Shown: positions 6,543-13,239 of the stretch, piece by piece
Layout: each line of letters starts with the position of its first letter
How positions within the stretch are numbered: position 1 is the first letter of the stretch
Source: Actinomycetales bacterium Ga0077552
GTDB lineage: Bacteria > Actinomycetota > Actinomycetes > Actinomycetales > Microbacteriaceae
DNA length: 22,254 nt
Reading direction: 5' to 3'
NCBI GenBank assembly: GCA_001464255.1
Contig: LNFD01000128.1
Location: 1 to 22,254, forward strand
Position numbers and translations under genes: made by a program
The notes under the pieces: model-generated
The model's input: only the letters and a program-made list of their open reading frames with translations
The model's database searches: none
Told to the model about the DNA's origin: nothing

Positions 6543-7172
6543 GTGAACAGCAGGTCGACATCGATAGCAGTAATGGTCCTCGTCGGCCTGCTGTTCGTTT
6601 CAGGATGCTCCGCTTCCGCTGACCCTCAGGGTGAGCGGGAGCGGGGCTCCGCCGCCATTGATCCCTTCCGATCCTCACGCACAGACGTGTTCGTCTCGAG
6701 CACCGATGTACTCACGACCGTGAAGTCGGCCCCGACGCGAGTAATCGTTCCCGATCTGGGAATCGACATGCAGGTCGATCCGCAGGGTCTGGACCCTGAC
6801 GGGCAAATGAGCCTGCCTGACAGCATCTTTCGTGCGGGTTGGTATGAGTACGCCTCTGCCCCCAACAGCCCCGGTGGCTCAACCGTCATCGCGGCGCACG
6901 TCGATTCTCGTGTCGAGGGCGTTGGTCCTTTCGGGGCTCTCCGAACTGCGCAGCCAGGCACCGACGTCACCGTGATCGACGACGCAGGCACCACTCACGT
7001 GTATCGCATCTCGTCCGTCGAAAGACTCGACAAGGGCGTCGTGCCGTGGCAGAACTACTTCACCACTGTCGGAGATCAGCGACTCATTCTCGTCACGTGC
7101 GGCGGGGCGTTCATCGAAGAGCAGCGCAACTACACCGACAACTACATCGTTACGGCCGAGAAGGTCTCGTGA
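6543..7172 (+). CDS. Class F sortase, predicted lipoprotein
   Basis: This 209-residue cysteine transpeptidase would join a surface protein to the cell envelope. The catalytic triad of the family is visible: His119 in TVIAAHVDS, Cys186 in LILVTCGG, and Arg195 in EEQRNYTDNY. The N-terminal hydrophobic stretch (9-21) ends in VSGC (19-22), a good lipobox, so the enzyme may be lipid-anchored at Cys22 instead of held by an uncleaved helix. The length suits class F, which lacks the long insertions of class C. The start is GTG 6543 with AGGAG (6531-6535) 7 bases upstream; other starts would cut the signal. It lies between its presumed substrate and an ECF sigma gene whose frame overlaps or closely follows it. 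Base composition is low for this genome (31 G+C of 60 in 6541-6600 by hand count). Confidence 0.87.
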   Translation: MNSRSTSIAVMVLVGLLFVSGCSASADPQGERERGSAAIDPFRSSRTDVFVSSTDVLTTVKSAPTRVIVPDLGIDMQVDPQGLDPDGQMSLPDSIFRAGWYEYASAPNSPGGSTVIAAHVDSRVEGVGPFGALRTAQPGTDVTVIDDAGTTHVYRISSVERLDKGVVPWQNYFTTVGDQRLILVTCGGAFIEEQRNYTDNYIVTAEKVS

Positions 7173-7252
7173 CAGGCGCACCGACTACACTCGCGCCAGC
7201 GGTTGCTGCATCTGGCGGTCGCTGGTCCGCGAGCGTAGGAGGGTCGGCACGG

Positions 7253-7810
7253 GTGTCAACGATCTTCGACGATGCAACCGAGCTCGCCCGGCGATTCACC
7301 TCGGGTGATGAACGGGCGCTCGCCGAGATCTACGGGCAGTGGTCGTCGCTGGTTTATTCGCTGGCGGTGCGATCGCTCGGTGACGCGACCGACGCCGAAG
7401 ACGTCACGCAGAAGGTCTTCGTTGCCGCCTGGCAGGGGCGCGAGCGGTTCGATCCAGCTCGGGCTTCGCTCTCGGCGTGGCTCGTGGGCATCACGCGCAA
7501 CACCATCGCCGACACGCACCAGGCTCGTTCACGCGAGCGGTCGATCACCGAGCAGGTGGCATCGATCACCGGTGAAGAGCTGGCACCGGCGCCCGAGGCT
7601 GATCTTGCCGATCGGCTGCTGATCGCCGACGAAATGGCTCGGCTCGACCCGCTGCCGCGCGCTGTTGTGCGGCTCGCATTTTTCGATGACTTGACTCACT
7701 TTCAGATTGCCGAGCGCCTCGGCATTCCGGTGGGCACCGTCAAGTCACACATCAGACGCAGTTTGACCAAATTGAGAGGACGACTGGAGGTGAGTCATGG
7801 AGCACACTGA
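7253..7810 (+). CDS. ECF RNA polymerase sigma factor, SigK-like
   Basis: This 185-residue sigma-70 family ECF factor has region 2 at about residues 25-90 (with DAEDVTQKVFVAAW at 47-60) and region 4 at about 125-178 (helix-turn-helix around LTHFQIAERLGIPVGTVKSH). I chose GTG 7253 because AGGAGG (7237-7242) is 10 bases upstream and the protein then starts with the usual ECF N-terminus STIFDDATELARRF. An alternative GTG at 7169 overlaps the sortase stop by 4 bases and would add 28 low-complexity residues. A TACACT at 7186-7191 could give a separate promoter. The 3' end overlaps the anti-sigma gene by 14 bases, which implies translational coupling and balanced amounts. Its targets probably include the surface genes just upstream; this is inference. 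Confidence 0.88.
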   Translation: MSTIFDDATELARRFTSGDERALAEIYGQWSSLVYSLAVRSLGDATDAEDVTQKVFVAAWQGRERFDPARASLSAWLVGITRNTIADTHQARSRERSITEQVASITGEELAPAPEADLADRLLIADEMARLDPLPRAVVRLAFFDDLTHFQIAERLGIPVGTVKSHIRRSLTKLRGRLEVSHGAH

Positions 7811-8546
7811 CCCCGAAGCTTTGGCACTGGTCGCACTCGGCGAGCCCTTGACTGACCCGGTCGTCATCGGGCACCTCACCGAATGTGCGGCATGCCGTCG
7901 CGAGATCGAAACCCTTCGATCGACCGTGTCGGTCGCCCGATCGGCCATCGGAGAGACCGAACTGCACTCGCCGCCCGCTCGCGTCTGGCAAAACGTGCGC
8001 GCCGAGCTGGGGCTCGCGTCTGAGCTCGAAGCTCCGGCTTCGCCCGCACGGGCAACCGTTCCTGCTCCGGTCGTGCAGCTCGTGGCGGCCCGCGAGCGCC
8101 TGTCGGGCATCCGCCGCCTCATCGTTCCTATCGCCGCCTCGGCGGCCGCTGCCGCGCTCGTGGCCGGAGTCGTGCTCTGGTGGGGCGCCGCGGCTCCGCG
8201 CGACGCCGGTCAGTTCGTCGCGGCTGCTCAGCTGGATGCCTTGCCCGACTGGCCCGCGGCGAGCGGTCAAGCGACGATCGCCGAGCGGCCCGACGGCGAG
8301 CGCGTCGTGACGGTCTCGCTCGACGCCGAGGTCGGCGAGGGGGTCGTGCGCGAGGTGTGGCTGCTGACGGAGGACGTCGATGGGCTCATCAGCCTCGGCC
8401 TGCTCACCGGCAGCTCGGGGCAGTTCATCGTGCCGGCGTCGGTCGACCTCGCCGAGTTCTCGGTCGTCGACATCAGCGCCGAGCCGCTCGACGGCGACCC
8501 CACGCACTCCGGAGACTCCATCGTGCGCGGGGCCCTCGACGTCTGA
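7797..8546 (+). CDS. Anti-sigma factor, RskA-like, with ZAS zinc motif
   Basis: This 249-residue single-pass membrane anti-sigma factor should hold the preceding sigma factor inactive. The N-terminal cytoplasmic part carries the zinc anti-sigma motif H26-x3-C30-x2-C33 (HLTECAAC). A linker and one membrane helix (about 108-129) lead to an extracellular domain of about 120 residues typical of the anti-sigma-K RskA family. RskA proteins are controlled by regulated proteolysis. The ATG lies inside the end of the sigma gene (14-base overlap) and is preceded by GGAGGTG (7786-7792). Base composition rises to the genome norm in its second half. The neighbouring PrsW-like gene (2343-3586) would be a natural candidate protease by family, but it is distant and apparently broken. 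It converges with the HdeD-like gene. Confidence 0.87.
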   Translation: MEHTDPEALALVALGEPLTDPVVIGHLTECAACRREIETLRSTVSVARSAIGETELHSPPARVWQNVRAELGLASELEAPASPARATVPAPVVQLVAARERLSGIRRLIVPIAASAAAAALVAGVVLWWGAAAPRDAGQFVAAAQLDALPDWPAASGQATIAERPDGERVVTVSLDAEVGEGVVREVWLLTEDVDGLISLGLLTGSSGQFIVPASVDLAEFSVVDISAEPLDGDPTHSGDSIVRGALDV

Positions 8547-8561
8547 GCGGTCGCCCGCCGG

Positions 8562-9143
8562 CTACGCGGCGGCGGTCTCCGCGGGGGCCGCGCTCTCGGC
8601 GCCCTTCTTGGGCGGCAGCGAGAACAGCGTCGCGACACCGATCGCGATGAGGATCCAGCCGCCGAAGAGCACGAACGTGACGATCGCCACGCCGGGCAGC
8701 GTGAAGACGACGATGCCGCCGATGATCGAGATGACGCCCGAGACGATCGCGAGCCAGCGCGGCAGGGCGGTGCGGCCCGTCACGCCGCCGGCGATCGCGG
8801 CGATGCCGTCGAAGATCCAGCCGAAGCCGATCACGAAGGCGAGCACGAGCAGCGACTGCGCGAGGTTGTTGAGGGCGATGATGCCGGCGACGATGATGAA
8901 GGCGCCCATGATGCCGACGAGCCAGCGCACGCCCGTGCTGAGCGTGTCGCTCGTGAAGGCGACCACGAGCCGGAAGATGCCGCTCACCACGAGGTAGGCG
9001 CCGAACAGCAGCGCGACGGTCACGAGCGTGACGCCCGGCCACACCAGGGCGGCGATGCCGAGCGCGATCGCCGAGATCGCCGAGGCGATGACCATGCCGC
9101 GCTCGAGCACGACGGGGGAGGGGGCTGCCGTGGTTGCGGCCAT
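8562..9143 (-). CDS. HdeD family (DUF308) membrane protein
   Basis: This 193-residue protein is almost entirely six hydrophobic segments with short loops, the DUF308 repeat pattern of HdeD (acid resistance in E. coli). Typical elements are GIAALVWPGVTLVTVALLFG, GIMGAFIIVAGIIAL, FVIGFGWIFDGIAAI and GVISIIGGIVVFTLPGVAI. The actual function in Actinobacteria is not established. The start ATG 9143 has AGGA about 9 bases upstream; the GTG at 9161 lacks a ribosome site. The C-terminus is a short charged tail rich in Lys, Glu and Ala. It follows the PNPOx-fold gene on the same strand after a 60-base gap. Confidence 0.82.
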   Translation of the reverse strand: MAATTAAPSPVVLERGMVIASAISAIALGIAALVWPGVTLVTVALLFGAYLVVSGIFRLVVAFTSDTLSTGVRWLVGIMGAFIIVAGIIALNNLAQSLLVLAFVIGFGWIFDGIAAIAGGVTGRTALPRWLAIVSGVISIIGGIVVFTLPGVAIVTFVLFGGWILIAIGVATLFSLPPKKGAESAAPAETAAA

Positions 9144-9203
9144 GGGGTTTCCTGCTTTCACGAGAGGTGGTCACGAGCCCTGATGGCCCGTGTCACGGTC
9201 AGC

Positions 9204-9629
9204 CTAGAGCCGCGCGGGCTCGGGGCCGAGGGTAAATTTGCGCCCGGCGACCTCGGTGGGGCGGATGCGCACCCAGCGGTACTTGAGCGTGGGGATCCAG
9301 GGGGTGAGGCCGAGCAGTTCGGCGGCATCCATCTCGCTCTGCCGCTCGAGCCGCTCGGCGCGGCCCTTGACGACGACGCTCCAGGCCTCCGCCTCGTCGT
9401 GATCGTCGATCTCGAAGGCCACGCGGTCGTTGATGGCGAGCTCGAGCAGCTTCGTGCCGGGTGCGGTGCGGAAGTAGATCGCGGGCAGGTCGTCGACGGC
9501 GTAGTTGATCGGGAAGATGTCGACGGTGCCCGCCGCGCTCGCGGCGATGCGCCCGAGGTCGCGCGAGCGGAGCAGCTGCCAGCACTCATCCGTTGTCAGC
9601 TCGGTGATCCCCCCGAATCCCATGACCAT
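9204..9629 (-). CDS. Pyridoxamine 5'-phosphate oxidase-fold flavoprotein
   Basis: This 141-residue single-domain protein of the PNPOx-like split-barrel family probably binds FMN or F420. Signs are the N-terminal ELTTDECWQLLRSRDLGRIA, the strand FPINYAVDDLPAIYFRTAPGT with the classical TxxGTK pattern (residues 56-60), AFEIDDHDE and the late strand VVVKGRAERL. It lacks the extended C-terminus of true pyridoxamine oxidase PdxH, so a role in redox or detoxification chemistry is more likely than vitamin B6 synthesis; the substrate is unknown. The start is ATG 9629 (or 9623, two codons later) with GAGAGGGG about 8 bases upstream. Confidence 0.8.
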   Translation of the reverse strand: MVMGFGGITELTTDECWQLLRSRDLGRIAASAAGTVDIFPINYAVDDLPAIYFRTAPGTKLLELAINDRVAFEIDDHDEAEAWSVVVKGRAERLERQSEMDAAELLGLTPWIPTLKYRWVRIRPTEVAGRKFTLGPEPARL

Positions 9630-9702
9630 GGCAGCGCCCCTCTCGACGCACTCATTCCAGCGCGCCGGGCGGCGGGGGAGTAGGGCCGAAGGTCCCGATG
9701 CC

Positions 9703-9708
9703 TAGGCT
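9703..9708 (+). promoter_or_regulatory. Probable -10 element TAGGCT of a leaderless transcript
   Basis: TAGGCT fits TAnnnT and ends 6 bases before the ATG at 9715. No Shine-Dalgarno is present. The start codon should be at or near the transcription start. Confidence 0.5.
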
Positions 9709-9714
9709 GTCACC

Positions 9715-10638
9715 ATGACTGCGTCGTCGTTGCCCTCGCGTGCCGTTCGCTATCACGAGTTCGGTGGCCCGGAGGTGCTGCTCATCGAGCAGCTGGAAGC
9801 GGCTCCGCCCGGTGAGGGCGAGGTGCGCGTGCGGTTCGCCGCGGGAGGCCTGAACCCGGTCGATTGGAAGATCCGCTCGGGGCGCTCCCGCATCCAGCTG
9901 CCCCTGCCGGTCGCGGTGGGCCGCGAGTTCTCGGGGGTCGTCGAGGCGGTCGGGCCCGGCGTCGACGATCTCTCGGTGGGGGATGCCGTGTTCGGCTCGA
10001 TCCCGCAGGGCGCGTTCGCCGACCTCGTCGTGGCCCCTGCCTCCGTCGTCGCCCGTGTGCCCGAGGGCGTGCCCCTCGAGGTCGCGGCGGGCCTCGCCCT
10101 CGCTGGCCAGACGGCGTGGGACGCCCTCGAGTCGCAGCACCTGCAGCAGGGCGACGTCATCGTCGTGAGCGCCGCCGCGGGCGGAGTGGGCGGCATGCTC
10201 TGCCAGCTCGCCGTCGCGCGCGGCCTGCGCGTCATCGGCACGGCGGGCCCGGCGAACCACGGGTGGCTGCGCTCACGGGGCATCGAGCCCGTGCTCTACG
10301 GAGAGGGGCTGCACGAGCGCCTCGCCGCGGCCGCGCCCGAGGGCATCACGGCGGTCTTCGACCAGGCCGGCGCCGAGACGATCGAGGCCGCGCTCGCGTT
10401 CGGCGTGCCGGCCGACCGCATCAACACGATCGCGGCCGACGCGAGCGCCTACGGGGTGCGCAACGTCGGGCGCGGGGCCGTGCACCCGCCGACGCTGGAT
10501 GCCCTCGCCGCGCTCGTCGCCGACGGCACCCTCGACGTGCCGATCGCGGCGACCTACCCGCTCAGCGAGGTGCGCGCGGCCTTCGAGTTCCTCGAAGCCG
10601 GCCGCCTGCGCGGCAAGGTCGTCGTGACGGCCGACTGA
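9715..10638 (+). CDS. NADP-dependent quinone oxidoreductase-like alcohol dehydrogenase (MDR family)
   Basis: This 307-residue member of the zinc-independent medium-chain dehydrogenase/reductase group has a GroES-like domain (about 1-125) with GLNPVDWKIRSG (45-56) and VAVGREFSGVVEAVG (66-80). A Rossmann domain follows, with the nucleotide-binding stretch AAAGGVGGM (153-161). It lacks the catalytic and structural zinc ligands of true alcohol dehydrogenases, as in quinone reductases and crotonases such as enoyl reductases. NADPH-dependent reduction of a quinone or alpha,beta-unsaturated carbonyl is likely; the real substrate cannot be read from sequence. The C-terminal half is shorter than usual for the family (~320-340 residues). 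The stop abuts the stop of the convergent gene with no base between. Confidence 0.85.
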   Translation: MTASSLPSRAVRYHEFGGPEVLLIEQLEAAPPGEGEVRVRFAAGGLNPVDWKIRSGRSRIQLPLPVAVGREFSGVVEAVGPGVDDLSVGDAVFGSIPQGAFADLVVAPASVVARVPEGVPLEVAAGLALAGQTAWDALESQHLQQGDVIVVSAAAGGVGGMLCQLAVARGLRVIGTAGPANHGWLRSRGIEPVLYGEGLHERLAAAAPEGITAVFDQAGAETIEAALAFGVPADRINTIAADASAYGVRNVGRGAVHPPTLDALAALVADGTLDVPIAATYPLSEVRAAFEFLEAGRLRGKVVVTAD

Positions 10639-10878
10639 TCAGGTCGTGGGCGGGCTCGCCGAGACGGTGCCCGAGACCTCGCACACGGCGGCGAGGGTGT
10701 TGTAGACCGTTCCGAACTTCTGCAGGTTGCGGTGCAGCAGCTCGACGCGGTGCGCGGGCTCGGTCGTGACGAGGTGCAGGGCGTACTCGATGGCGAAGTC
10801 GTCGCCCGCGGCGAGCAGCACGCCGCCGTCGGCATCGGCGCTCGCCGAGACCGTGTACGTCAGGGGTGCCGCGGTCAC
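10639..10878 (-). CDS. Small hypothetical protein in the HsmA operon
   Basis: This 79-residue acidic, soluble protein begins at GTG 10878, whose last two bases form the stop of the upstream HsmA gene (GTGA, 4-base overlap). The overlap decides the start. The C-terminal helix-like part (HRVELLHRNLQKFGTVYNTLAAVCEVSGTV) faintly recalls the C-terminus of OsmC-type peroxide-stress proteins, but the OsmC catalytic cysteine pattern is not clear and the protein is about half the usual length. No function is claimed. The close coupling to HsmA suggests that the two are used together. Confidence 0.65.
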   Translation of the reverse strand: MTAAPLTYTVSASADADGGVLLAAGDDFAIEYALHLVTTEPAHRVELLHRNLQKFGTVYNTLAAVCEVSGTVSASPPTT

Positions 10879-11267
10879 GACAGGCTCGATCCGAGCGCGC
10901 CCGTCACGTAGGGCACGAGCCAGATGGCCCACACGACCACCGAGAAGCGGTGGAACCGGTGCAGCTCGGCCTCACGACCTCGCATGAGCACTACGACGGC
11001 CCACAGCAGGTGCACGGCCATCAGCAGCAGGGCGATCACGCCGCTCACGGCCATGATCTGGGTCAGGATGCTCGACTCGACGCCCTCAGCCCGATTCTGA
11101 TCGGCGATGAGGCTCATGAGGTACGTGCCGCTCGCGTCGGCCGCGAGCCCCAGCCCGAAGAACGCCGTGTGCCAGGGCTTGAGCACCTTCTGGGCGCGCT
11201 CGGCCCACACCCCGATCGTGTAGAACACGAGGGCGAGGGTGATGAGGATGATGGCGGGCAGCAGCAT
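10875..11267 (-). CDS. hsmA: HsmA family membrane protein
   Basis: This 130-residue protein has four membrane segments (about 3-22, 33-53, 65-93, 107-125). The opening LLPAIILITLALVFYTIGVWAER, then KPWHTAFFGLGLAADASGT and HRFSVVVWAIWLVPYVTG, match the small HsmA (TIGR03987) family. The conserved histidines (33 region and the HRFHRF-like loop near residue 102) could bind a metal or heme, but no activity is established. CAGACT lies six bases before the ATG on this strand and no Shine-Dalgarno is present, so it is probably leaderless. It is divergent from the YhhN gene across 93 bases. Confidence 0.8.
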   Translation of the reverse strand: MLLPAIILITLALVFYTIGVWAERAQKVLKPWHTAFFGLGLAADASGTYLMSLIADQNRAEGVESSILTQIMAVSGVIALLLMAVHLLWAVVVLMRGREAELHRFHRFSVVVWAIWLVPYVTGALGSSLS

Positions 11268-11347
11268 GAGGCCAGTCTGGAGGCGAGCGGCCCGTCAGGG
11301 CGAGAGCGCCGAGCCAGGTCAGGACCAACGTCCCGTCGCGGTGCGCG

Positions 11348-11353
11348 TAGCCT
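11348..11353 (+). promoter_or_regulatory. Probable -10 element TAGCCT of a leaderless transcript
   Basis: TAGCCT fits TAnnnT and ends 7 bases before the GTG at 11361, which fixes that start for the YhhN gene. Confidence 0.5.
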
Positions 11354-11360
11354 GAGCCTC

Positions 11361-12077
11361 GTGCGCCCGACCCTCCGCCCGCTGCCCGCGTTCACTCCGT
11401 ACATCGTCGTGACGGTGGTGCACCTCATCGCGATGGCGGCCGGCGCTGAGGCGCTCGTGGCGGCGACCAAGCCGCTGCTCATGCCCGCGCTGCTCGTCGG
11501 GCTCGTGCTCGGGCTTCCCGAGCGCCGCTCGCCGCTGCTGCTGTGGGGCGGGCTCGCCCTGGTCTTCTCGTGGCTCGGCGACGTGCTGCTGCAGAACCCC
11601 GGCGACACCGGGTTCCTCATCGGAATGGGTGCGTTCGGCCTCGCGCACCTCGCCTACCTCGCCCTCTACCTCGGGCCGCTGCGCACGCGGCGGGTGCCGT
11701 GGTGGGGCATCCTGCTCGGCATCGCGTGGTGGGCCGGCATGGTCGCCGTGCTCGCCCTCTGGCTCGGCTCGCTCCTCGTGCCCGTGGCCGTCTATGGGCT
11801 CGTTCTCGGAGCAGCGGCGGTCTGCGCCCTCGCGACCCGCCCGCTCGTCGCCGTCGGCGCGGCCGTCTTCCTCGTGAGCGACACCCTGCTCGCCCTCGAC
11901 CGGTTCCTGCCCGGCTTCTCGGTGCTCGAGCTCGACCTGGCGATCATGGTCGCCTACTGCCTCGGGCAAGGCCTCATCATCGCGGGCGTCGTGACGGTCG
12001 CGCGGCGTCGGGCCGGCTTCGCGAACGCCGGGCAGCTGCGGGCGGCAGCGCACGACAGCGCGCCTGGTAGTATCTGA
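11361..12077 (+). CDS. YhhN family membrane protein (lysoplasmalogenase-like)
   Basis: This 238-residue protein has about eight membrane helices. Family hallmarks are TKPLLMPALL (early helix, about 34-43), the acidic GDVLLQ motif after FSWLGD (about 72-80), LAHLAYLALY, and SDTLLALDRF (about 173-182) with the conserved second aspartate. Eukaryotic YhhN/TMEM86 proteins cleave the vinyl ether of lysoplasmalogen; the bacterial role is less clear, though a few bacterial members have been reported as lysoplasmalogenases. The GTG start is chosen because the -10-like TAGCCT is 7 bases upstream and the sequence begins with the usual short cytoplasmic tail; the longer open frame upstream is antisense to HsmA. 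The stop overlaps the rpsO promoter region. Confidence 0.82.
   Translation: MRPTLRPLPAFTPYIVVTVVHLIAMAAGAEALVAATKPLLMPALLVGLVLGLPERRSPLLLWGGLALVFSWLGDVLLQNPGDTGFLIGMGAFGLAHLAYLALYLGPLRTRRVPWWGILLGIAWWAGMVAVLALWLGSLLVPVAVYGLVLGAAAVCALATRPLVAVGAAVFLVSDTLLALDRFLPGFSVLELDLAIMVAYCLGQGLIIAGVVTVARRRAGFANAGQLRAAAHDSAPGSI
12068..12073 (+). promoter_or_regulatory. rpsO promoter -10 element TAGTAT
   Basis: TAGTAT (within GGTAGTATC) lies just before the stop of the YhhN gene and gives an rpsO leader of about 85 bases. The -35 is not clear. Confidence 0.45.
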
Positions 12078-12145
12078 AGGTTGCCGTCCAACGGCCGCGG
12101 ATCAAGAGAGCTCGAGCATCCTGCTACGGGCGCCGCGCAACGAGC

Positions 12146-12164
12146 AGAGAAGGGGGTCCCCTCT
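12146..12164 (+). promoter_or_regulatory. rpsO leader hairpin over the ribosome binding site
   Basis: The Shine-Dalgarno region AGAAGGGGG can fold on the CCCCTCT that directly precedes the ATG: AGGG (12151-12154) pairs with CCCT (12159-12162), loop GGTC, with possible extra pairs at 12148-12149/12163-12164. S15 is known to repress its own mRNA through leader structures in several bacteria; here this is inference from the fold. Confidence 0.35.
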
Positions 12165-12434
12165 ATGGCACTGGAATCAGACGTCAAGAAGGCGATCATC
12201 GACGAGTACGCAACCCATCCCGGTGACACTGGGTCCCCCGAGGTCCAGGTGGCGATGCTCACGCGTCGCATCAAAGACCTCACGGAGCACCTGAAGGAGC
12301 ACAAGCACGACCACCACTCGCGTCGTGGTCTGCTGCTGCTCGTCGGCCAGCGCCGCCGTCTGCTGGGCTACCTCCAGGACATCGACATCGAGCGCTACCG
12401 CTCGCTGATCGAGCGCCTGGGACTGCGTCGATAA
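12165..12434 (+). CDS. rpsO: 30S ribosomal protein S15
   Basis: This 89-residue protein is the full length of bacterial S15, which binds 16S rRNA in the platform of the small subunit and nucleates S6/S18 binding. Family landmarks are HPGDTGSPEVQ (21-31), LTRRIKDLTEHLKEHKHDHHSRRGL (35-59) and GQRRRLLGYL, with the C-terminal ERYRSLIERLGLRR. ATG 12165 is chosen over the longer frame because MALESDVKKAI is the conserved start and AGAAGGGGG lies 9 bases upstream. In many bacteria pnp follows directly. Here a lipoprotein operon of about 3.3 kb lies between, and rpsO has its own terminator. Confidence 0.97.
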   Translation: MALESDVKKAIIDEYATHPGDTGSPEVQVAMLTRRIKDLTEHLKEHKHDHHSRRGLLLLVGQRRRLLGYLQDIDIERYRSLIERLGLRR

Positions 12435-12452
12435 CACCGCGAACTTCTTCTG

Positions 12453-12489
12453 CGAAGGCCGCCCCCGAGAGATCGGGAGGCGGCCTTCG
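12453..12489 (+). terminator. rpsO terminator hairpin
   Basis: CGAAGGCCGCC (12453-12463) pairs perfectly with GGCGGCCTTCG (12479-12489). The stem continues as CCCGA/TCGGG with one bulged A and closes on a GAGA tetraloop (12469-12472), 16 bp in all. The downstream T-run is weak (TGGTTT). It starts 19 bases after the rpsO stop. Confidence 0.8.
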
Positions 12490-12552
12490 TGGTTTCACGT
12501 CGGAGGGTCGAACTGTCAGCCGCTTCGGCGGCAGGCATGGCACCCTGTCGGC

Positions 12553-13239
12553 ATGCGAGAACGCGACGCCGCGCGCCCCCTGCGGGCCGTGCTCGTGCTC
12601 GCGCTCGCGTCGGTCGTGCTGCCGGCGCTCGCCGCCTGCGCCGCGCCCAGCACCGCCGCGACCCCGTCGCTGCAGCAGACCCTCGTGGCGCGCGATGCCG
12701 CGGCGGCCGAGGCCCACGCGCAGACCCTCGCCCGCTCGGCCGTCTTCCTGCGCGAGAAGTGGGGCCCCGTCGCCTTGCCCGAGGAGCCGATCGACCGCTG
12801 GGTCGGGGCGTCCGCGTGGGGCCCGACGATGGTCCGGTGCCTGAGCGATGACGGCTTCCCGGGCGTGCAGTCGGCCGACGGCGGCGAGCGGCTCGACTTC
12901 AGCGGAGTGCGCGCGACCGAGCTGCGCGAGCTCTTCGAGATCGACGTGGCCGTCTACCGGTGCCAATCGCAGTACCCGGTGCGTGCGTGGTTCGAGGACG
13001 AGGTGCGCGACATCGAGGCGCCCTGGGCCCTCGACTACACGCGCGCGGTGCTCGTGCCCTGCCTGCTGGCGAGCGGGCACGAGGTGCCGCCCGTGCCCGA
13101 CGACGAGGGGTTCCGCGCCGGCTGGCGCACCGAGTCGGCCTTCGATGCCTTCGCGCTCGTCGGCGAGGGGCCGAGCGACCGCTCGCGCGCCGAGGCCCGC
13201 TGCCCGGCCCCCGAGACCGTGCTGGATGGTACGCCGTGA
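12553..13239 (+). CDS. Predicted lipoprotein, paralogue 1 of 4 (five-cysteine family)
   Basis: This 228-residue protein of unknown function would be exported and lipid-anchored: a signal peptide with two arginines near the start and the lipobox LAAC with Cys29. The mature part has exactly four further cysteines (96, 137, 170, 217), spaced as in the next three genes, so two disulfides are likely outside the cell. Shared landmarks: a charged helix after the anchor (about 45-70), RWVG before Cys96, VAVYRC around Cys137, LDYTRAVLVPC before Cys170, and RCPAP at Cys217. Its ATG has CACCCT 6 bases upstream and no Shine-Dalgarno, so it may be leaderless and head the operon. It overlaps the next gene by 4 bases (GTGA). 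I know no named family for it. Confidence 0.82.
   Translation: MRERDAARPLRAVLVLALASVVLPALAACAAPSTAATPSLQQTLVARDAAAAEAHAQTLARSAVFLREKWGPVALPEEPIDRWVGASAWGPTMVRCLSDDGFPGVQSADGGERLDFSGVRATELRELFEIDVAVYRCQSQYPVRAWFEDEVRDIEAPWALDYTRAVLVPCLLASGHEVPPVPDDEGFRAGWRTESAFDAFALVGEGPSDRSRAEARCPAPETVLDGTP

Noticed and set aside
7169..7252. Upstream GTG for the ECF sigma gene overlapping the sortase stop
   Set aside because: Would add 28 residues unlike other ECF N-termini; the GTG at 7253 has AGGAGG at good distance. Kept as the alternative start.
9189..9199. Small palindrome CCGTG-T-CACGG between the PNPOx-fold and HdeD-like genes
   Set aside because: Short and common by chance at this GC content; no further support for an operator or terminator.
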